From contig NHNY01000038.1 in NCBI GenBank assembly GCA_002786065.1, positions 124,001-188,000 of the forward strand: a stretch of DNA of 64,000 bases, written 5' to 3'. Position 1 is the first letter of the stretch. Every line of letters begins with the position of its first letter. Below are positions 1-10,856 of the stretch, piece by piece. The DNA comes from Microcyclospora pomicola (taxonomy: Eukaryota > Ascomycota > Dothideomycetes > Capnodiales). The notes beneath the pieces are model-generated. The model saw only the letters and a list, made by a program, of their open reading frames with translations. It did not search any database and was not told the origin of the DNA. The translations under genes and the position numbers were made by a program.

Positions 1-244
1 ATATTCATCACTTGTCTCCTTCCATAGTATATGTCTAGATGCCTCGACCGAGGACGCGGACAGTCGAGACCTCAGAGCTCATGTGCCAACTGCATGCACT
101 GCCCGCGCCACCATGTCTGATGATTGGAGGGACAGCATGCATGGGATGTTCGGGTTGCAGGTGGCCAAGCAAGGCTGCGGAACTTCAGACCTCTTCAGAG
201 GCTCGCGTTCCCATTCATTGTATATCTTTCCAGATGTCTGAACG
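1..244. other. Upstream flank of the NLR-like gene
   Basis: No gene is supported here. Short open frames cross the segment but have no family features. It probably holds the 5' leader and promoter of the gene starting at 245. Confidence 0.4.
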
Positions 245-3200
245 ATGAGTACGTCGAAGAAGCATGGCCTTCGAGCCAGTTTCAAGCGCATGTTGGATCG
301 TACACCATCACCATCATCAGAAGCCACACAACCGCAGCCTGCATCGACCTCGCGATCAGACTCAGCAGCGACCAGTCCTGGCCCGCCTGACGAACCAGTA
401 GCATCGACCACTGTCACCCAATCTCTTGCGATACACATACGCAACGAGCCGGGTCAGCGCATTTTTGATGCTGCAGTTCGTGATCTCACGGACGAGGATC
501 GAGGGACCATCCGAAGTATCGTAGCCAATGACGATGTTGGCGCCGTCCGAGGTGTGCAAGACGCTGTCCTTGCTCAGCAGAAGACGTGCGAAGGCAAAGG
601 CTGGACGATGTCAGTGAATGGCCATTCCTTGAGCCTTGGAGCCGTCGCGGGTTCTCTGTCACAGCTACTGGACAAAATTCAGCCTGGCCTAGATCTAATC
701 TCTGAAGTGGCTGTAGTGATCAAGCCTGGATTTGATCTTGCTGCGAGCGTCGATCCGTTACATATAGGTATCGCTGTTGCGTTGATCAAAGCTATACTCG
801 GCGTGATGGTCTTCTTCCAGGACCAGATGGAACGACTGCTGTCGGGAATCAAGACAGCAACTTTCCTGCTCAAGCAGATGAGTCTCTACTTTGAGTACTT
901 CAAGCACGTGGATCTACCAAAGGAAGCCAGAAACCTGGAGGATGTACTGGCCAGCTCATACAGCCTGGTCTTCGCTTTCCTAGCCGTCGGTCATCGTGCT
1001 CTGTCCAAGCGAGGTCCACGGAGGGCGTGGGACCTGCTGTGGTCTCAGGCGATGATCAAAGAGTTCGAAGGCAGTTGTACCGCGGCTGGACAACGACTCG
1101 AGGTGGCTGCAAACCACTGTAACAGGAGCAGTAATCAGCGACAGCTGGCTGAGGTTAAGGAGCGTATCCAATTGAAACTCCATGAGATGAGGCGACTGGA
1201 CATTATACAGGCTACGATTGACGATCTGAACATCAAAATTGACCTTAAGGATCTGAAGATGAAATGCGCTGACGGGGCTGCGTATGATGCAACGGAGACC
1301 AAGCGAGAAGGCGTGCTCTTCGACTATTGCCTACATGGCACTCGCCTGAGGTTGATCGAGGAGATCACTTCATGGTGCCGACAGTCCGATCAAAGAGTGT
1401 TGTGGGTGCGAGGTATGGCAGGAACCGGCAAATCCACACTAGTCAGGACTATCGCTCGTCGGATAGACGAAGAACGCCTCCTTGCCGCCAGTTTCTTCTT
1501 TCGACAGGACATTGCTAAGCAAAACCATGGGGGGCTGTTTGTACCAAGCATTACTCTTCAGCTTCTCGCCAAATATCCAGCCCTGCGGCGCCACGTCGCA
1601 GCTGCGCTTGATGCAGAGCCAGTATTACCTGGTGGGCCGATGTCCAATCAGTTTGCGAAGCTAATCCAAAAACCCTTGTTGAGTGCGGGCATCAAAGACT
1701 TTGTACTTGTCGTAGATGCCCTAGATGAGTGCCGACCAGACCATGCTGTGGTCATCCTGAGAGAGCTCACTCAGCTTGCGCGGGAGACTGATATCCGAAT
1801 CGTCATCACTAGTCGACCGGACCAAGACTTGCTCAACATATTCGCCCACTGCAAGCCAGAAAGTACTCGACTCGAAGACATCAAGGAGGAAGAGTCCGAA
1901 GCTGACATCAGAGTCTTCCTCCAGAGTTGTTTTGCAACTCTGGTCGAAGAGGATGCGAACCAACAGGCATCGCAATTAGTCGCAGGCTGGCCTGGTGATG
2001 CAAACATGGAACAGCTTGTGCGATTGACGAAACCACTTTTCATATATGCCGCGACTGTGTTCAGATATGTCAAGGATGATATCGAGCCAGATAAGTGTCT
2101 TGCTGAATATTACAAGACAATCAAAGCACTCCTCTGCAAGACATGCAGCGAGTATATCTGCCGATTCTGAAGCGTGTATACCACGAGGCCAAGCAAGACG
2201 TCATTGCGAGATTCAAGACTGTGGTAGGCTCGATCTTGTCACTCCAGAACCCTCTCTCGATCCAAGCACTCAGCAGTCTTCTGAACATGCGGCCGGCAGC
2301 ATTAGAGAAGTTCCTCAGACCACTGCGGTCCGTTTTCCGAGTCCCGGATAATCTGACAGTTCCCCTGCGCATCTTGCACAAATCATTCAAGGACTTCCTG
2401 CTAGAGGGCGATCATGCCTTCCGGATGGAAACGCTGGCGACGAATGCCACTCTGCTGGAATGCTGTCTGAAGATCATGAATGGTAGGCTCCGCCGAGACC
2501 TTTGCCAAACGAACGACCCTGGCAAGCGTCGGCTGGACTATGACGGCCACCAAAATCACATCGCACCTGAGCTTGAGTACTCTTGTCTTCACTGGACCTC
2601 TCATATCAAGGGATTCATCCAGGACGATGACCGCATCCATGACTTCTTGCAGCACCATTTCCTTCACTGGCTGGAAGCGCTCAGCTGGCTTGGCAGATTT
2701 TCCAGCGCTATTGCTTACGTGACAGACCTTCGGACACTTGTCAAGGTTGGTATGCAAGCATGAGGAAATAGAACTGTAGTACTGACAAGTATTCACAGGA
2801 AGAAAAGGGTGTCGAGCTTGTCGCATTCCTCGATGATGCTCTACGTTTCATGCGAATGAACAGGCATGTCGCCGACCTCGCTCCGCTTCAGCTGTACTGT
2901 TCTGCACTTATGTTCACCCCCATCAACAGTATTGTTCGAAAGAAGTTTCAGCACGAAGTACTGGTGAACCTCTCTTTATCGCCAGACGTTCCACACAGGT
3001 GGGGTGCAGAGGTACAGAAGTTTGAAGGGCGCGGAAGGGTCAGCTCGGTGGCCTTCTCGCATGACAGCAAGCTGCTCGCGGTTGCTTCTGAATTCGAGAC
3101 TTTGCGGGTATGGGATGTGGCGTCGGGTGAACAGAGGCACGAGCTCGAAGGACACGACGATGACGTCACGTCCGTGGCCTTCTCTCCTGGCGATAGCAAG

Positions 3201-4550
3201 CTGCTGGCGTCTGCGTCGCAGGACGGGACTGTGCGGTTGTGGGATGTAGCGACCGGCGAGCAGAGGCAGAAGCTCGAGGGGCACGACAGCTACGCCACTG
3301 CAGTAGCATTTTCTCATGATAAGCTGCTGGCGACGGGGTCTTCGAGGGGGACTGTGCATGTGTGGGATGCAGCGACAGGCGAACTGAGGCACAAGCTCAA
3401 AGGGCACGTGAACTATGTCAGCTCGGTAGCGTTCTCTTATGACGGCAAGCTTTTGGTGTCTGTATCTCGGGACAAAACAGTGCGGGTGTGGGATGCTGTG
3501 AAGGGTGTGCAGAGGCGGAGGATTCAAGAGGCTGTCAGCAGTGTCTCTCCTGACAGCAAGCTGTTCGCGTTTGTGCGTTCGGAGAAGACAGTGTGTATAC
3601 GGGATGTCACGAGGGGCGAGCAGAGGCAGACGCTCGAATGGAACAGCGGTTCTGTCAACCTCATCGTTTTCTCTCCCGACAGTAAGCTGTTGGCGTTTGC
3701 AGCGTCGGGCAACACTGTGCGGATATGGGATGTCACCACGGGCGAGCAAAGGCAGACGCTCAAAGGGCACGACGCCTATGTCAGCTCGATAGCATTCTCG
3801 CACGACAGCGAACTGGTGGTGTCTGGGTCGTTTGATGAGACAGTGCGGGTATGGATACGCGATGCAGCGACAGGCGAGCAGCGGCAGAAGCCTAAATGGC
3901 ACAACGACTTCGTCACTAGGATGGTATTTTCTCGTGACGGCAAGCTGTTGGCGTCTGCGGCAAGAGACAACACGGTGCAGATATGGGATGCCACCACAGG
4001 CGAGCATAGGCGGACGCTCGAAGGGTGCGAGAGCTATGTTTACGCGTTCGCATTCTCGCATGACAGCAAGCTACTAGCCGTTGGGTTGCCCAAGACCGTC
4101 CGAGTGTGCAGTGTAGCCACCGGCAAGCAGATGCAGCAGCTCGACGGGCACGACGACGCGACCACAGCGGCAGCATTCTCACCGGACAGTAAGCTACTGG
4201 CCTCTGCGTCATGGGACAAAACAGGCCGGCTGTGGGCGGCCGCGAACGGCAAGCAGATGCACCAGTTCGGAATCACGGCGCCCGTGGATGAGCTCGAATT
4301 CTCCGCTGATGGCAGACACCTGCGGACCAACATCGGCGACTTTCCACTGCAAGCCGGCGACACTACGCCAGATGGGAAGATCATAGAAACACCCCCTGCG
4401 GCGCTAGTGTTAAGTGGAGAGTGGTTGCGCTGGCACGGCGACGATATCCTCTGGCTGCCGCACGAGTATCGCAACAGCTGTTCGGCTACGTATGGGAGCA
4501 CGCTTGTCGTGGGACAGAGATCTGGTGCCGTGTCGTTCTTCAGGATGTAG
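245..4550 (+). CDS. NACHT-WD40 NLR-like protein (HET-E type), frame change inside
   Basis: This is a fungal STAND/NLR protein, a family of signal-responsive P-loop NTPases that includes heterokaryon-incompatibility and innate-immunity-like proteins. An N-terminal helical region resembling NWD/NACHT-N domains precedes a NACHT module with Walker A GMAGTGKST (about residue 389) and Walker B VLVVDALDEC (about 487). After the helical region come about ten WD40 repeats (about 3010-4330), many ending in RLWD/RVWD and followed by TGEQRQ. Exons 245-2745 and 2799-4550 join through a 53-nt intron (donor GTTGGT, acceptor CACAG). The junction reads TLVK then EEKGVELV, a normal linker for the family. Near 2097-2143 the frame changes from the one starting at 245 to the one carrying MQRVYLPILKRV. 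A 44-nt intron (2097-2140, poor donor GTCTTG) would repair it, otherwise it is a frameshift. The family call is firm; whether the gene is intact is open. Confidence 0.85.
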
Positions 4551-5196
4551 GGCATGGGACTGCGTGCAGCACAGAGCGTTCTAGGTTGGAGAGCAGTCCA
4601 GTCTTTCTGGTGTTCAGATATCCTATTTGTATAGGGGACTTATCGTGCTAATGTATCATGTCTGCATGCAAGCAGCAACAAGGATCGCTGGAAGTCCTCT
4701 GGTATTCCATTAGCAGGGGCGAAGGAGAGGGCCACTTCAATCTATTCCTCTTTAGGGAAAATAGTTACTACCTATACGAATCATTCATCATAAAGGACAT
4801 GTACGTAAGCATTGCTAATAACTAGGGATTTAATACTAGCGGTCTAGAGCGAAGAGATGTATCGTGTCTCTTCATACAGCAAAATATGTCACGGACGGTA
4901 GGGCTGATGGCGGCTTACATAATAGAGTGATCGCGACGCGCTCGCGTCCCGTGTTCCCAATGAGGAAGGATGCTTGGTTTGACATATACAAACGCACTAC
5001 GAGCTTGCAGTACACCAGCTGCATCACAAGTTCGGCCCAGCGACAATGGCATGATCGAATGTCTTTGACTTGCTACGCATATTGCCTGTTGCACATCTTC
5101 CTCTGTGGTATCCTACATGACAGCTTTATGATATCCTAGGGCGTATCACTGGAAGCATTACCTTGGCAAAAATCCCGGACGCGATAATAAACCACA
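4551..5196. other. Intergenic region between NLR and E2 genes
   Basis: No coding feature is supported. It should hold the NLR 3' end and the E2 promoter. The part around 4740-4860 is visibly more AT-rich than its surroundings. Confidence 0.4.
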
Positions 5197-6735
5197 ATGG
5201 TAAGACATTCGCATACAGGCAAAGTAACTCCAGACATGTCGCTGATCACAATCTGTACTTTGATGTAGAACGCCCGCAGTCTCCGACGTCTAGCCACCGA
5301 CCATGGCGCCCTACACAACCAGGACCTTCCGCCCAACTTCCTCTTCTCGCCCGACGCAGCGGACAATGACGACCTCACCCAACTCGACATCCTCCTCGCG
5401 GGACCAACACACACTCCCTTCGCCGCCGGCGTCTTCCGACTTCACCTCACAATTCCCGCAACCTACCCACAGCAGCCGCCGACTGCACACTTCCGCACAC
5501 CTATTTTTCACCCTAACGTCGACCCACAGACCGGCGGGGTCTGCGTCGAGACGCTGAAACGCGACTGGGACGCCAAGCTCACACTGCGCGATATTCTGCT
5601 CGTCATCCAGTGTCTGCTGATTCAGCCAAACCCAGATAGCGCGCTCAATGCCGAGGCGGGCGCGTTGCTGCAGGGTGACTTTGAGAGCTTCAAGCGGCGG
5701 GCGGAGTTGATGACCAGTATTCATGCAGTGGTGCCGAGGGCGTGGAGGGAGGCGGTGAGGGAGGCGCAGAATCGGGGGCAGGAGGTGGAGGTATTGGCAC
5801 AAAAGGTGGAGGAGAGAGAGGTGCAGGTTCAAGTGAGGGAGAGGACGGAGCCGGCACCTCCCATGCGAAGAAGAGTTCCCACTGCGAGACAGCGAGGCAC
5901 AGCAAAGGCTCGAAGGTTGGAGGGGTCCCCGAGTGGTGACTCACGGAGACAACGGCAGCAGCATAGCGGGTCTAGCAATCCGTTCATGTCTTGCTCTGGC
6001 GAGGAAGACGTGTTCGGCGATGCCGTGCCTCAAATGAAAGAACCTCTCCCGCAGGAGCAGTTGAGCAGCATAGGCATATTTGAGGACGACAGCATGACGG
6101 ACGTGAATCAGGAGAACGACGAGTCGCGATCGCCAAGCAAATCCAAAGCGCCGCGGTTGGCCACCCCCCGTCGACCTGCAGGCGCAGCTGTCCCGCTGGG
6201 AGAACTGACCATGGAAGAGGCCGACGACACCGAAGAAGACTCGGACATGGAGCCCGAGTACCCACCCAGTCCGCGCAAGAGTCCCATGAAGAGCATCTTG
6301 CGAAAGCGACAACAGCAGCCACCACCTCTCGAGCGAGCAGAAAGCTCTCGCGATGCCGCTCGTCGCAACCCTAATCTCACACCGCCTAACCTCACCAGCC
6401 AACCACTCGCCCAAGACTCTCCCTTCGCCTCTTTCGCCGTCGACCGTCCAGCTACGCCATCACCGCGGAAAGCGCGCGCCCAACATCCCCGAACTCCACC
6501 CGGCAGCAATAGAGCAGTAACCCGCGGCGGGCTCTTCGGTATTCTTACTCCAAGACAAGGTGCGGGTATCGTCAAGACGCGCTCGCCCTCGTCATCGGAG
6601 AAAAAGCGGCAGCACAGCCAGCGCCGCGCCGAGCTCGAGGCCCGACTATGGAAGTCCTGTGGTGGCGATATCCGGCGCTGGAATCAGGGTGACTTCGATG
6701 GGGAGCCGTTTGTCAAGAAGGGGGGCAGGTGGTAG
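5197..6735 (+). CDS. Ubiquitin-conjugating enzyme E2, UBE2S-like
   Basis: An E2 enzyme that accepts ubiquitin from E1 on a catalytic cysteine. The UBC fold occupies about residues 2-160: HPNVDPQTGGVCVETLKRDW holds the active-site Cys, followed by LTLRDILLVIQCLLIQPNPDSALN. The LKRDW...CLLI.PNP.SALN.EAG string is typical of UBE2S, which extends K11 chains with the anaphase-promoting complex, so a UBE2S-type role is inferred. About 330 residues of low-complexity, basic, Ser/Pro-rich tail follow, ending in a conserved-looking RRAELEARLWKSCGGDIRRW segment. The start is unusual: exon 1 is only the ATG (5197-5199), followed by a 69-nt intron (GTAAGA...GATGTAG, 5200-5268), then AAC GCC CGC, giving MNARSLRRLATDH. 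The product is 489 aa. Starting at an internal ATG would remove part of the UBC fold, which supports this model. Confidence 0.88.
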
Positions 6736-7218
6736 TTCATTGCATTGTGGTTTGGTGGATCTGTTGGGCTAGAAGATGAGGGTTTCGGTTCGTTTGGCAT
6801 AGCGTCGCATTGCATAGGATAGCATAGCATGACATGACATGACATGACGAGGATACCTTATGATAGAGTTGGATAAGAGTTGTGTTGAACGGCCTACATG
6901 GACATGTATATGTGATCAGTATACATCAAAACGTCACCATCCACCGTTAACTACATGCAAATAGGCACTCTTTTCTGACGAACTGCCCCAGCATTATGAT
7001 GAATGGAAGTATAGCTCACATCCGCTCCACACCGCAGCCGTCCGCCCAAAAATGTACATGCTGCACACCACCTCGTCGTTCCCTCTTCCCCACATGATCA
7101 ACTGTACACCGGAAATCTGCGACCTCGAGCACACCGAAGCACACTACACAAACGTGAAAAGACAACATTAATCTCAATGGCAAAAGAAGTTTGCAGAGGT
7201 AGAATGCAAAAGAGAATC
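6736..7218. other. Intergenic region downstream of E2
   Basis: No gene is seen. It contains the E2 3' end, a short ACATG microsatellite near 6827-6847, and the 3' flank of the tRNA on the opposite strand. Confidence 0.4.
6827..6847. repeat. ACATG/TGACA pentanucleotide microsatellite
   Basis: About four tandem copies of a pentanucleotide (CATGACATGACATGACATGA) follow a looser run of GCATAGCAT-like words. It is a simple repeat with no evident function. Confidence 0.7.
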
Positions 7219-7299
7219 GACGAAGGCAGGATTCGAACCTACGCCCCCGAAGGGAATTGATTTCTAGTCAATCGCAGTAACCACTTTGCTACTTCGCCG
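7219..7299 (-). tRNA. tRNA-Ser (anticodon AGA)
   Basis: On the minus strand the 5' acceptor arm GGCGAAG pairs with CTTCGTC at the 3' end (one G-U), followed by discriminator G. The D arm GCA...TGC encloses AAGTGGTTAC. The anticodon stem ATTGA/TCAAT closes the loop CTAGAAA, giving anticodon AGA, which reads serine UCU/UCC after inosine modification. A long variable arm (CCCTTCGGGGG) marks a class II tRNA. The T arm is TAGGTTCGAATCCTG. There is no intron, and CCA is not encoded, as expected for a nuclear gene. It lies alone between the E2 and dihydroorotate dehydrogenase genes. Confidence 0.95.
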
Positions 7300-7660
7300 C
7301 TTATGGTTAGCAACATTTATGTCAAATTATGATGCTTGACATTTTGACTCAATCTAGCTTCCGGTCGATGACTTTGCATGCGTTAGCACAGTGGCTAAGA
7401 TGATGGGACATAAGGTGTATTGCGCAGATGGGTGGAGCGAAGGCGTCTCTTCTAGGGCTATATGTGGAGTGAGATAAGTAAATTGGTCTTTGGCGGTCTA
7501 GCTAGGTATGAAGCTCAGGTTATCAAATTAATTCCTGTACGTTGATGAATACTTCTGCCTCTCTACCTTGAGCAAATATCCGCTTTGTACACTCGCTTCC
7601 GCAGGATCAAGCAGCTACTTTGCGACAACACGAGTAGTGGTTTACTATAAGAGGCGCAAC
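7300..7660. other. Upstream region of the dihydroorotate dehydrogenase gene
   Basis: No gene is seen. It contains the tRNA 5' flank and the leader of the next gene. An in-frame ATG at 7568 would add 31 residues that do not resemble the family. Confidence 0.4.
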
Positions 7661-8662
7661 ATGCCATTGCCCGAGATCTCGCCTCCATTGCTCAACTCCG
7701 CCTGCCCATGGGCGACCACGTTAGAAGACCTCCAGACATTGTTCGACTGTCCGTCCACCGGCGCAGTGACGAGCCGCACGAGTCTACTCGATGGCTTCGG
7801 ACATGATCCAAGCATCCACCAACATACATTCTTCGATCCCCGGAGTCATGCATCCCCATCGCACGCAGTGGAAGATGGCAGCGTACCCGGAGAGTTCAAC
7901 GGTAGCCTCAACACCCTCGGCTACAGCCCATTGCCACTGCGTGAATACCTCTCCATGATCCAGACGGTCGTCCGCCGTTCCTCGTTACCAGAACTATTGC
8001 GCTCGAGGAAACCCTTCATTGTCTCAGTCACCGGCGATGTAGACGCTGTCCGCCAATGCTACGAGGAGATCTTGGCGGCGCAAGACCAGCTGCGTAATCC
8101 GCTGTGCATGGAGATCAACCTATCGTGTCCGAACATCCCGGGAAAGCCACCGCCGGCCTACACCAAAGATGCGCTGGCGCAGTACCTACGCATGCTATCG
8201 TCCGTAGCGGCCAGCAACGGGACAGCGCGGCGCCTGGCCGTCGGAGTCAAAACGCCCCCGTACACGTATCACGATCAGTGCCAGACGCTGGTAGATGCGT
8301 TGCGAGCGGCGTGCGAGCCGACCTGTCCGATCGACTTCATCACCGCGACGAATACGCTCGGGTGTAGTTTGGTGCTGAGCGATGGAGCGGGCACACCGGT
8401 GCTGAACTCAGCTTCCGGCGTGGGGATGGGCGGCATGGCTGGGGCGCCGTTGCATCCTCTTGCACTGGGGAATGTGCGGACGATTCGGAGTATGCTGGAT
8501 CAGCATGATGAGCTGAGAGGGATTGATGTGATTGGAGTGGGAGGCGTAGGCGATGGGGAGGGGTATCGTAGGATGAGAGCGGTAGGGGCGAAGGTCGTGG
8601 GTGTTGCTACGGCGCTTGGGAGAGAAGGGGTCGATATCTTTGAACGCATACTGGCGAAGTGA
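7661..8662 (+). CDS. Dihydroorotate dehydrogenase-like FMN enzyme (class 1A/URA1 type)
   Basis: A 333-residue TIM-barrel flavoprotein predicted to oxidise dihydroorotate to orotate in pyrimidine synthesis. It resembles cytosolic class 1A enzymes such as yeast Ura1. Visible hallmarks are FNGSLNTLGYSPLPLREYL near the N terminus, MEINLSCPNIPGKP (class 1A motif with the active-site Cys), VGVKTPPYT, ITATNTLG, and a C-terminal GVGGVGDGEGYRRMRAVGA phosphate-binding segment. There is no mitochondrial presequence or membrane helix of the class 2 type. The ATG at 7661 gives an N terminus (MPLPEISPPLLNSACPWA) fitting the family. No intron is needed. Class 1A enzymes in fungi often coexist with the mitochondrial class 2 enzyme, so its physiological role is uncertain. 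Confidence 0.82.
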   Translation: MPLPEISPPLLNSACPWATTLEDLQTLFDCPSTGAVTSRTSLLDGFGHDPSIHQHTFFDPRSHASPSHAVEDGSVPGEFNGSLNTLGYSPLPLREYLSMIQTVVRRSSLPELLRSRKPFIVSVTGDVDAVRQCYEEILAAQDQLRNPLCMEINLSCPNIPGKPPPAYTKDALAQYLRMLSSVAASNGTARRLAVGVKTPPYTYHDQCQTLVDALRAACEPTCPIDFITATNTLGCSLVLSDGAGTPVLNSASGVGMGGMAGAPLHPLALGNVRTIRSMLDQHDELRGIDVIGVGGVGDGEGYRRMRAVGAKVVGVATALGREGVDIFERILAK

Positions 8663-8844
8663 TGCTGTGAGAGGCAAGGCTTGTACGACGGGTGCCGGGC
8701 TGTTCATTACTGGAGGCAAGTCTCGGACATTTACTTCCGCTACTACCAAGACTGTTGGCGAAAGCTCTGACAATCACTGGCAAGACGATTCGCGGCACGT
8801 CACAATGAGCGCAAGAGTTGATCTATCTCGGGCATATCATTATT

Positions 8845-9930
8845 TCATATCTCGGGATAAACGTCACTAGTGAAGGGTCAGTACTGCTTGCGATCGAGAT
8901 CTTTGCCCTTGACACTTACGTTCTTCTCAGAAGCGGCATCTCTCTTCTGGTCTTTCGCACCTGCTCCAGATCAATGTTGGCAAAAATGACCTCAGGCTCA
9001 TCATTCTCAAGCGCCGGTCCCAGCTCAGCCATGACCTCACCCCAAGGACTGATGATAATGCTATGACCATAACTCGCACGCTTCTCGTTATGTGCACCAG
9101 CCTGCGCAGCCGCGATCACGTATGCCTCGCATTCGATCGCTCGGGCGCGGAGCAAAGAGTGCCAATGAGCTTCACCTGTTCTGGGTGTGAACGCTGAAGG
9201 GTAGAGCAGAACCTCCGCGCCCTGCCGTTTCAGCGCCAGCGAGATCTCCGGAAACCGCAGATCGAAACATATCGTCGAACCAATCTTGCCCACCGGCGAA
9301 TCGAACGGAGGGAGAATGTGATTGCCAGGCTCGATGACATCGCTTTCTCTCATGCTCGGACCGCCTGGAATGTCCATGTCGAACAGATGCAGCTTCTGGT
9401 AGCGTTGCGTGATCTTACCCTCCTCGTTGATCCAGAGTGACGTGTTCTTGATCCTGGTACTGTTCGTGTCATCACTAGGTTCGTGGACACCTACGGAAAT
9501 GGGAACGGAGTGCTTCTTCGCGTCTTCTTGCAGTCCTAGGACGAAGAGCGATTCACTAACGGGTTGACACAACGAGCGGCTCTCGTCAGCGGAGCCGCCG
9601 ATATAATCGCTGGCTTCGGGGAGGAAGATGGCCTGGTCATATCATGCTAAGCGGCCATCGAGCGAATATGAGATGGGATTTACGAACGCACTTTGGCACC
9701 AGCAGCAACTGCTTTCTGAATGACTGTCCGACATTGTGCTAGATTATGGCTCATCGATGCTGTTGAGCAGATCTGTCCGAGAGCCTAGGTTGAGTCAGCA
9801 TTATCTTCGTTGTGGGACAATTATGATAGCTGGAGATGTCTAGTATCACTACTGCTACGTTGACTGGCTACATGTATATAGAATTGAATGTCTCGAACAT
9901 GTGACAGGGCTTGCTTACCGCAAGTGCCAT
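8845..9930 (-). CDS. Nitrilase-superfamily amidase, Nit1/Nit2 type
   Basis: A carbon-nitrogen hydrolase of the Nit branch, whose eukaryotic members hydrolyse deaminated glutathione. The Glu-Lys-Cys triad is visible: E in AIFLPEASDYIGG, K in RYQKLHLFDMD, and C in GSTICFDLRFPE. Four exons are inferred on the minus strand: 9919-9930 (MALA), 9692-9784, 8920-9632 and 8845-8866. They are joined by introns of 134, 59 and 53 nt with good donors (GTAAGC, GTGCGT, GTAAGT). The last exon supplies the family-typical ending RRTDVYPEI; without splicing the protein stops just after LLRRT. The product is 279 aa. The 12-nt first exon is small but restores the conserved start of the first strand (ALGQICST). Confidence 0.88.
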
Positions 9931-10357
9931 CGTGTTGGCAGAAGCAGGTGACCAAGGCTTACTTGTAACCATTTGCGCAATTTTTAGACAGTGTCTCGAG
10001 TAAGATCATACGAGTGATGCGTAACCGGACAGCAAGACTTCACATTCGTGCGAACTTTAATCTTGAGATCTCACATGTGTGTTGCCGCGACAGTCCGAAC
10101 ATGATCTAGCGTCGTTGCCAAGCTTGTTATGTTACTAAGCAAGAATTCTTTCCAACCTCAAGATTTCACGCGACTTGTTTTCTCTATTCCATCTACACAT
10201 CATCAACAAGCCTCTCGAGTGAGCTCATGCATGGATTTTGCCATGAGAAGATTCGACTGTCTTTCAAGTCGACATGGCATTGATGCTGTCTAGTACAGGA
10301 GCGCGGTGATGGTCACTGTACCAGACCGGAGCTCCTCGATCTCTGGACCGAATCATG
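9931..10357. other. Presumed promoter and first exon of the snoRNA host transcript
   Basis: No protein-coding feature is seen. The segment lies between the Nit-type gene (minus) and the first intron-like unit at 10358, so it should hold divergent promoters and the first non-coding exon of the array. Confidence 0.35.
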
Positions 10358-10389
10358 GTATGTTCAATCCAATTCACCTTCACCTGCAC

Positions 10390-10480
10390 ACCTGAAAGGA
10401 CGATATACTATACACGAACAATCCAACTCCTATAGCGTCATGAAGGATTATCATAACTCTAGAATTACACTGATCTCTCA
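10390..10480 (+). ncRNA. Probable C/D snoRNA with 18S guide (site equivalent to human Am159)
   Basis: Box D CTGA is at 10470-10473. The 12 nt at 10457-10468 are antisense to GTAATTCTAGAG, a universal stretch of 18S rRNA. The fifth base upstream of box D (10465) faces the second A of GUAAUUC, which is the human 18S A159 site (SNORD45 family). A clear box C is not visible, so the 5' end is a guess and the RNA could be decayed or degenerate. Confidence 0.45.
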
Positions 10481-10537
10481 CTGTCGCGCATCGCTTTGCC
10501 GCTTTTCCTGCAAGACACATGCTGACAAGAACAACAG

Positions 10538-10666
10538 AGTTTGCCGTGGTACCAACGTACACACATGCAAGATGATCGGCGCCCAGGTTGGACTGTGATC
10601 TGATGTCTTCATGAACATGAAGTTGCTCGCCTTGTGTGAGCTGACCCGACACATACTTCACCAAAG
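10538..10666 (+). ncRNA. Intron-like unit of the array, content unresolved
   Basis: The 3' end is a good intron end (GAGCTGACCCGAC...CCAAAG, directly followed by GTAAGC). The 5' splice site is unclear; candidates are at 10539, 10549 and 10557. No convincing C and D box pair is seen. The left part may be a genuine exon of the host transcript. Confidence 0.4.
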
Positions 10667-10696
10667 GTAAGCACATCTATGTACGCCCCTACCAAG

Positions 10697-10795
10697 CCCT
10701 TTTGTGATGATACTGTGACAAGAATGGCATTCCTCGGTCGGAATTCTCTGTGTCGATTTTGTCAAACTATAAGTTTCAGCCTTGTCTGATCTCTC
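10697..10795 (+). ncRNA. snR41: C/D box snoRNA, snR41-like (18S Gm1126 guide)
   Basis: Box C GTGATGA is at 10704-10710 and box D CTGA at 10786-10789. The 15 nt at 10770-10784 are antisense to CAAGGCTGAAACTTA of 18S rRNA. The fifth base upstream of box D (10781) faces the first G of GGCUGAAAC, which is yeast Gm1126 and human Gm1328, guided by snR41 and SNORD32A. Upstream, ATTCCTCGGT near 10730 is an imperfect antisense to the ACGAGGAA region of 18S, the other snR41 target (Am541 in yeast). It lies inside the unit 10667-10856. Confidence 0.78.
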
Positions 10796-10856
10796 TTGAG
10801 AGCCTTCATTTGTACACAACCGAATTGAAGTCGTGCTTTGACTGACGACCTCATAG

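Noticed and set aside
2976-4061. 361-codon open frame antisense to the WD40 repeats
   Set aside because: It mirrors the repeated WD40 coding sequence and has no independent family features.
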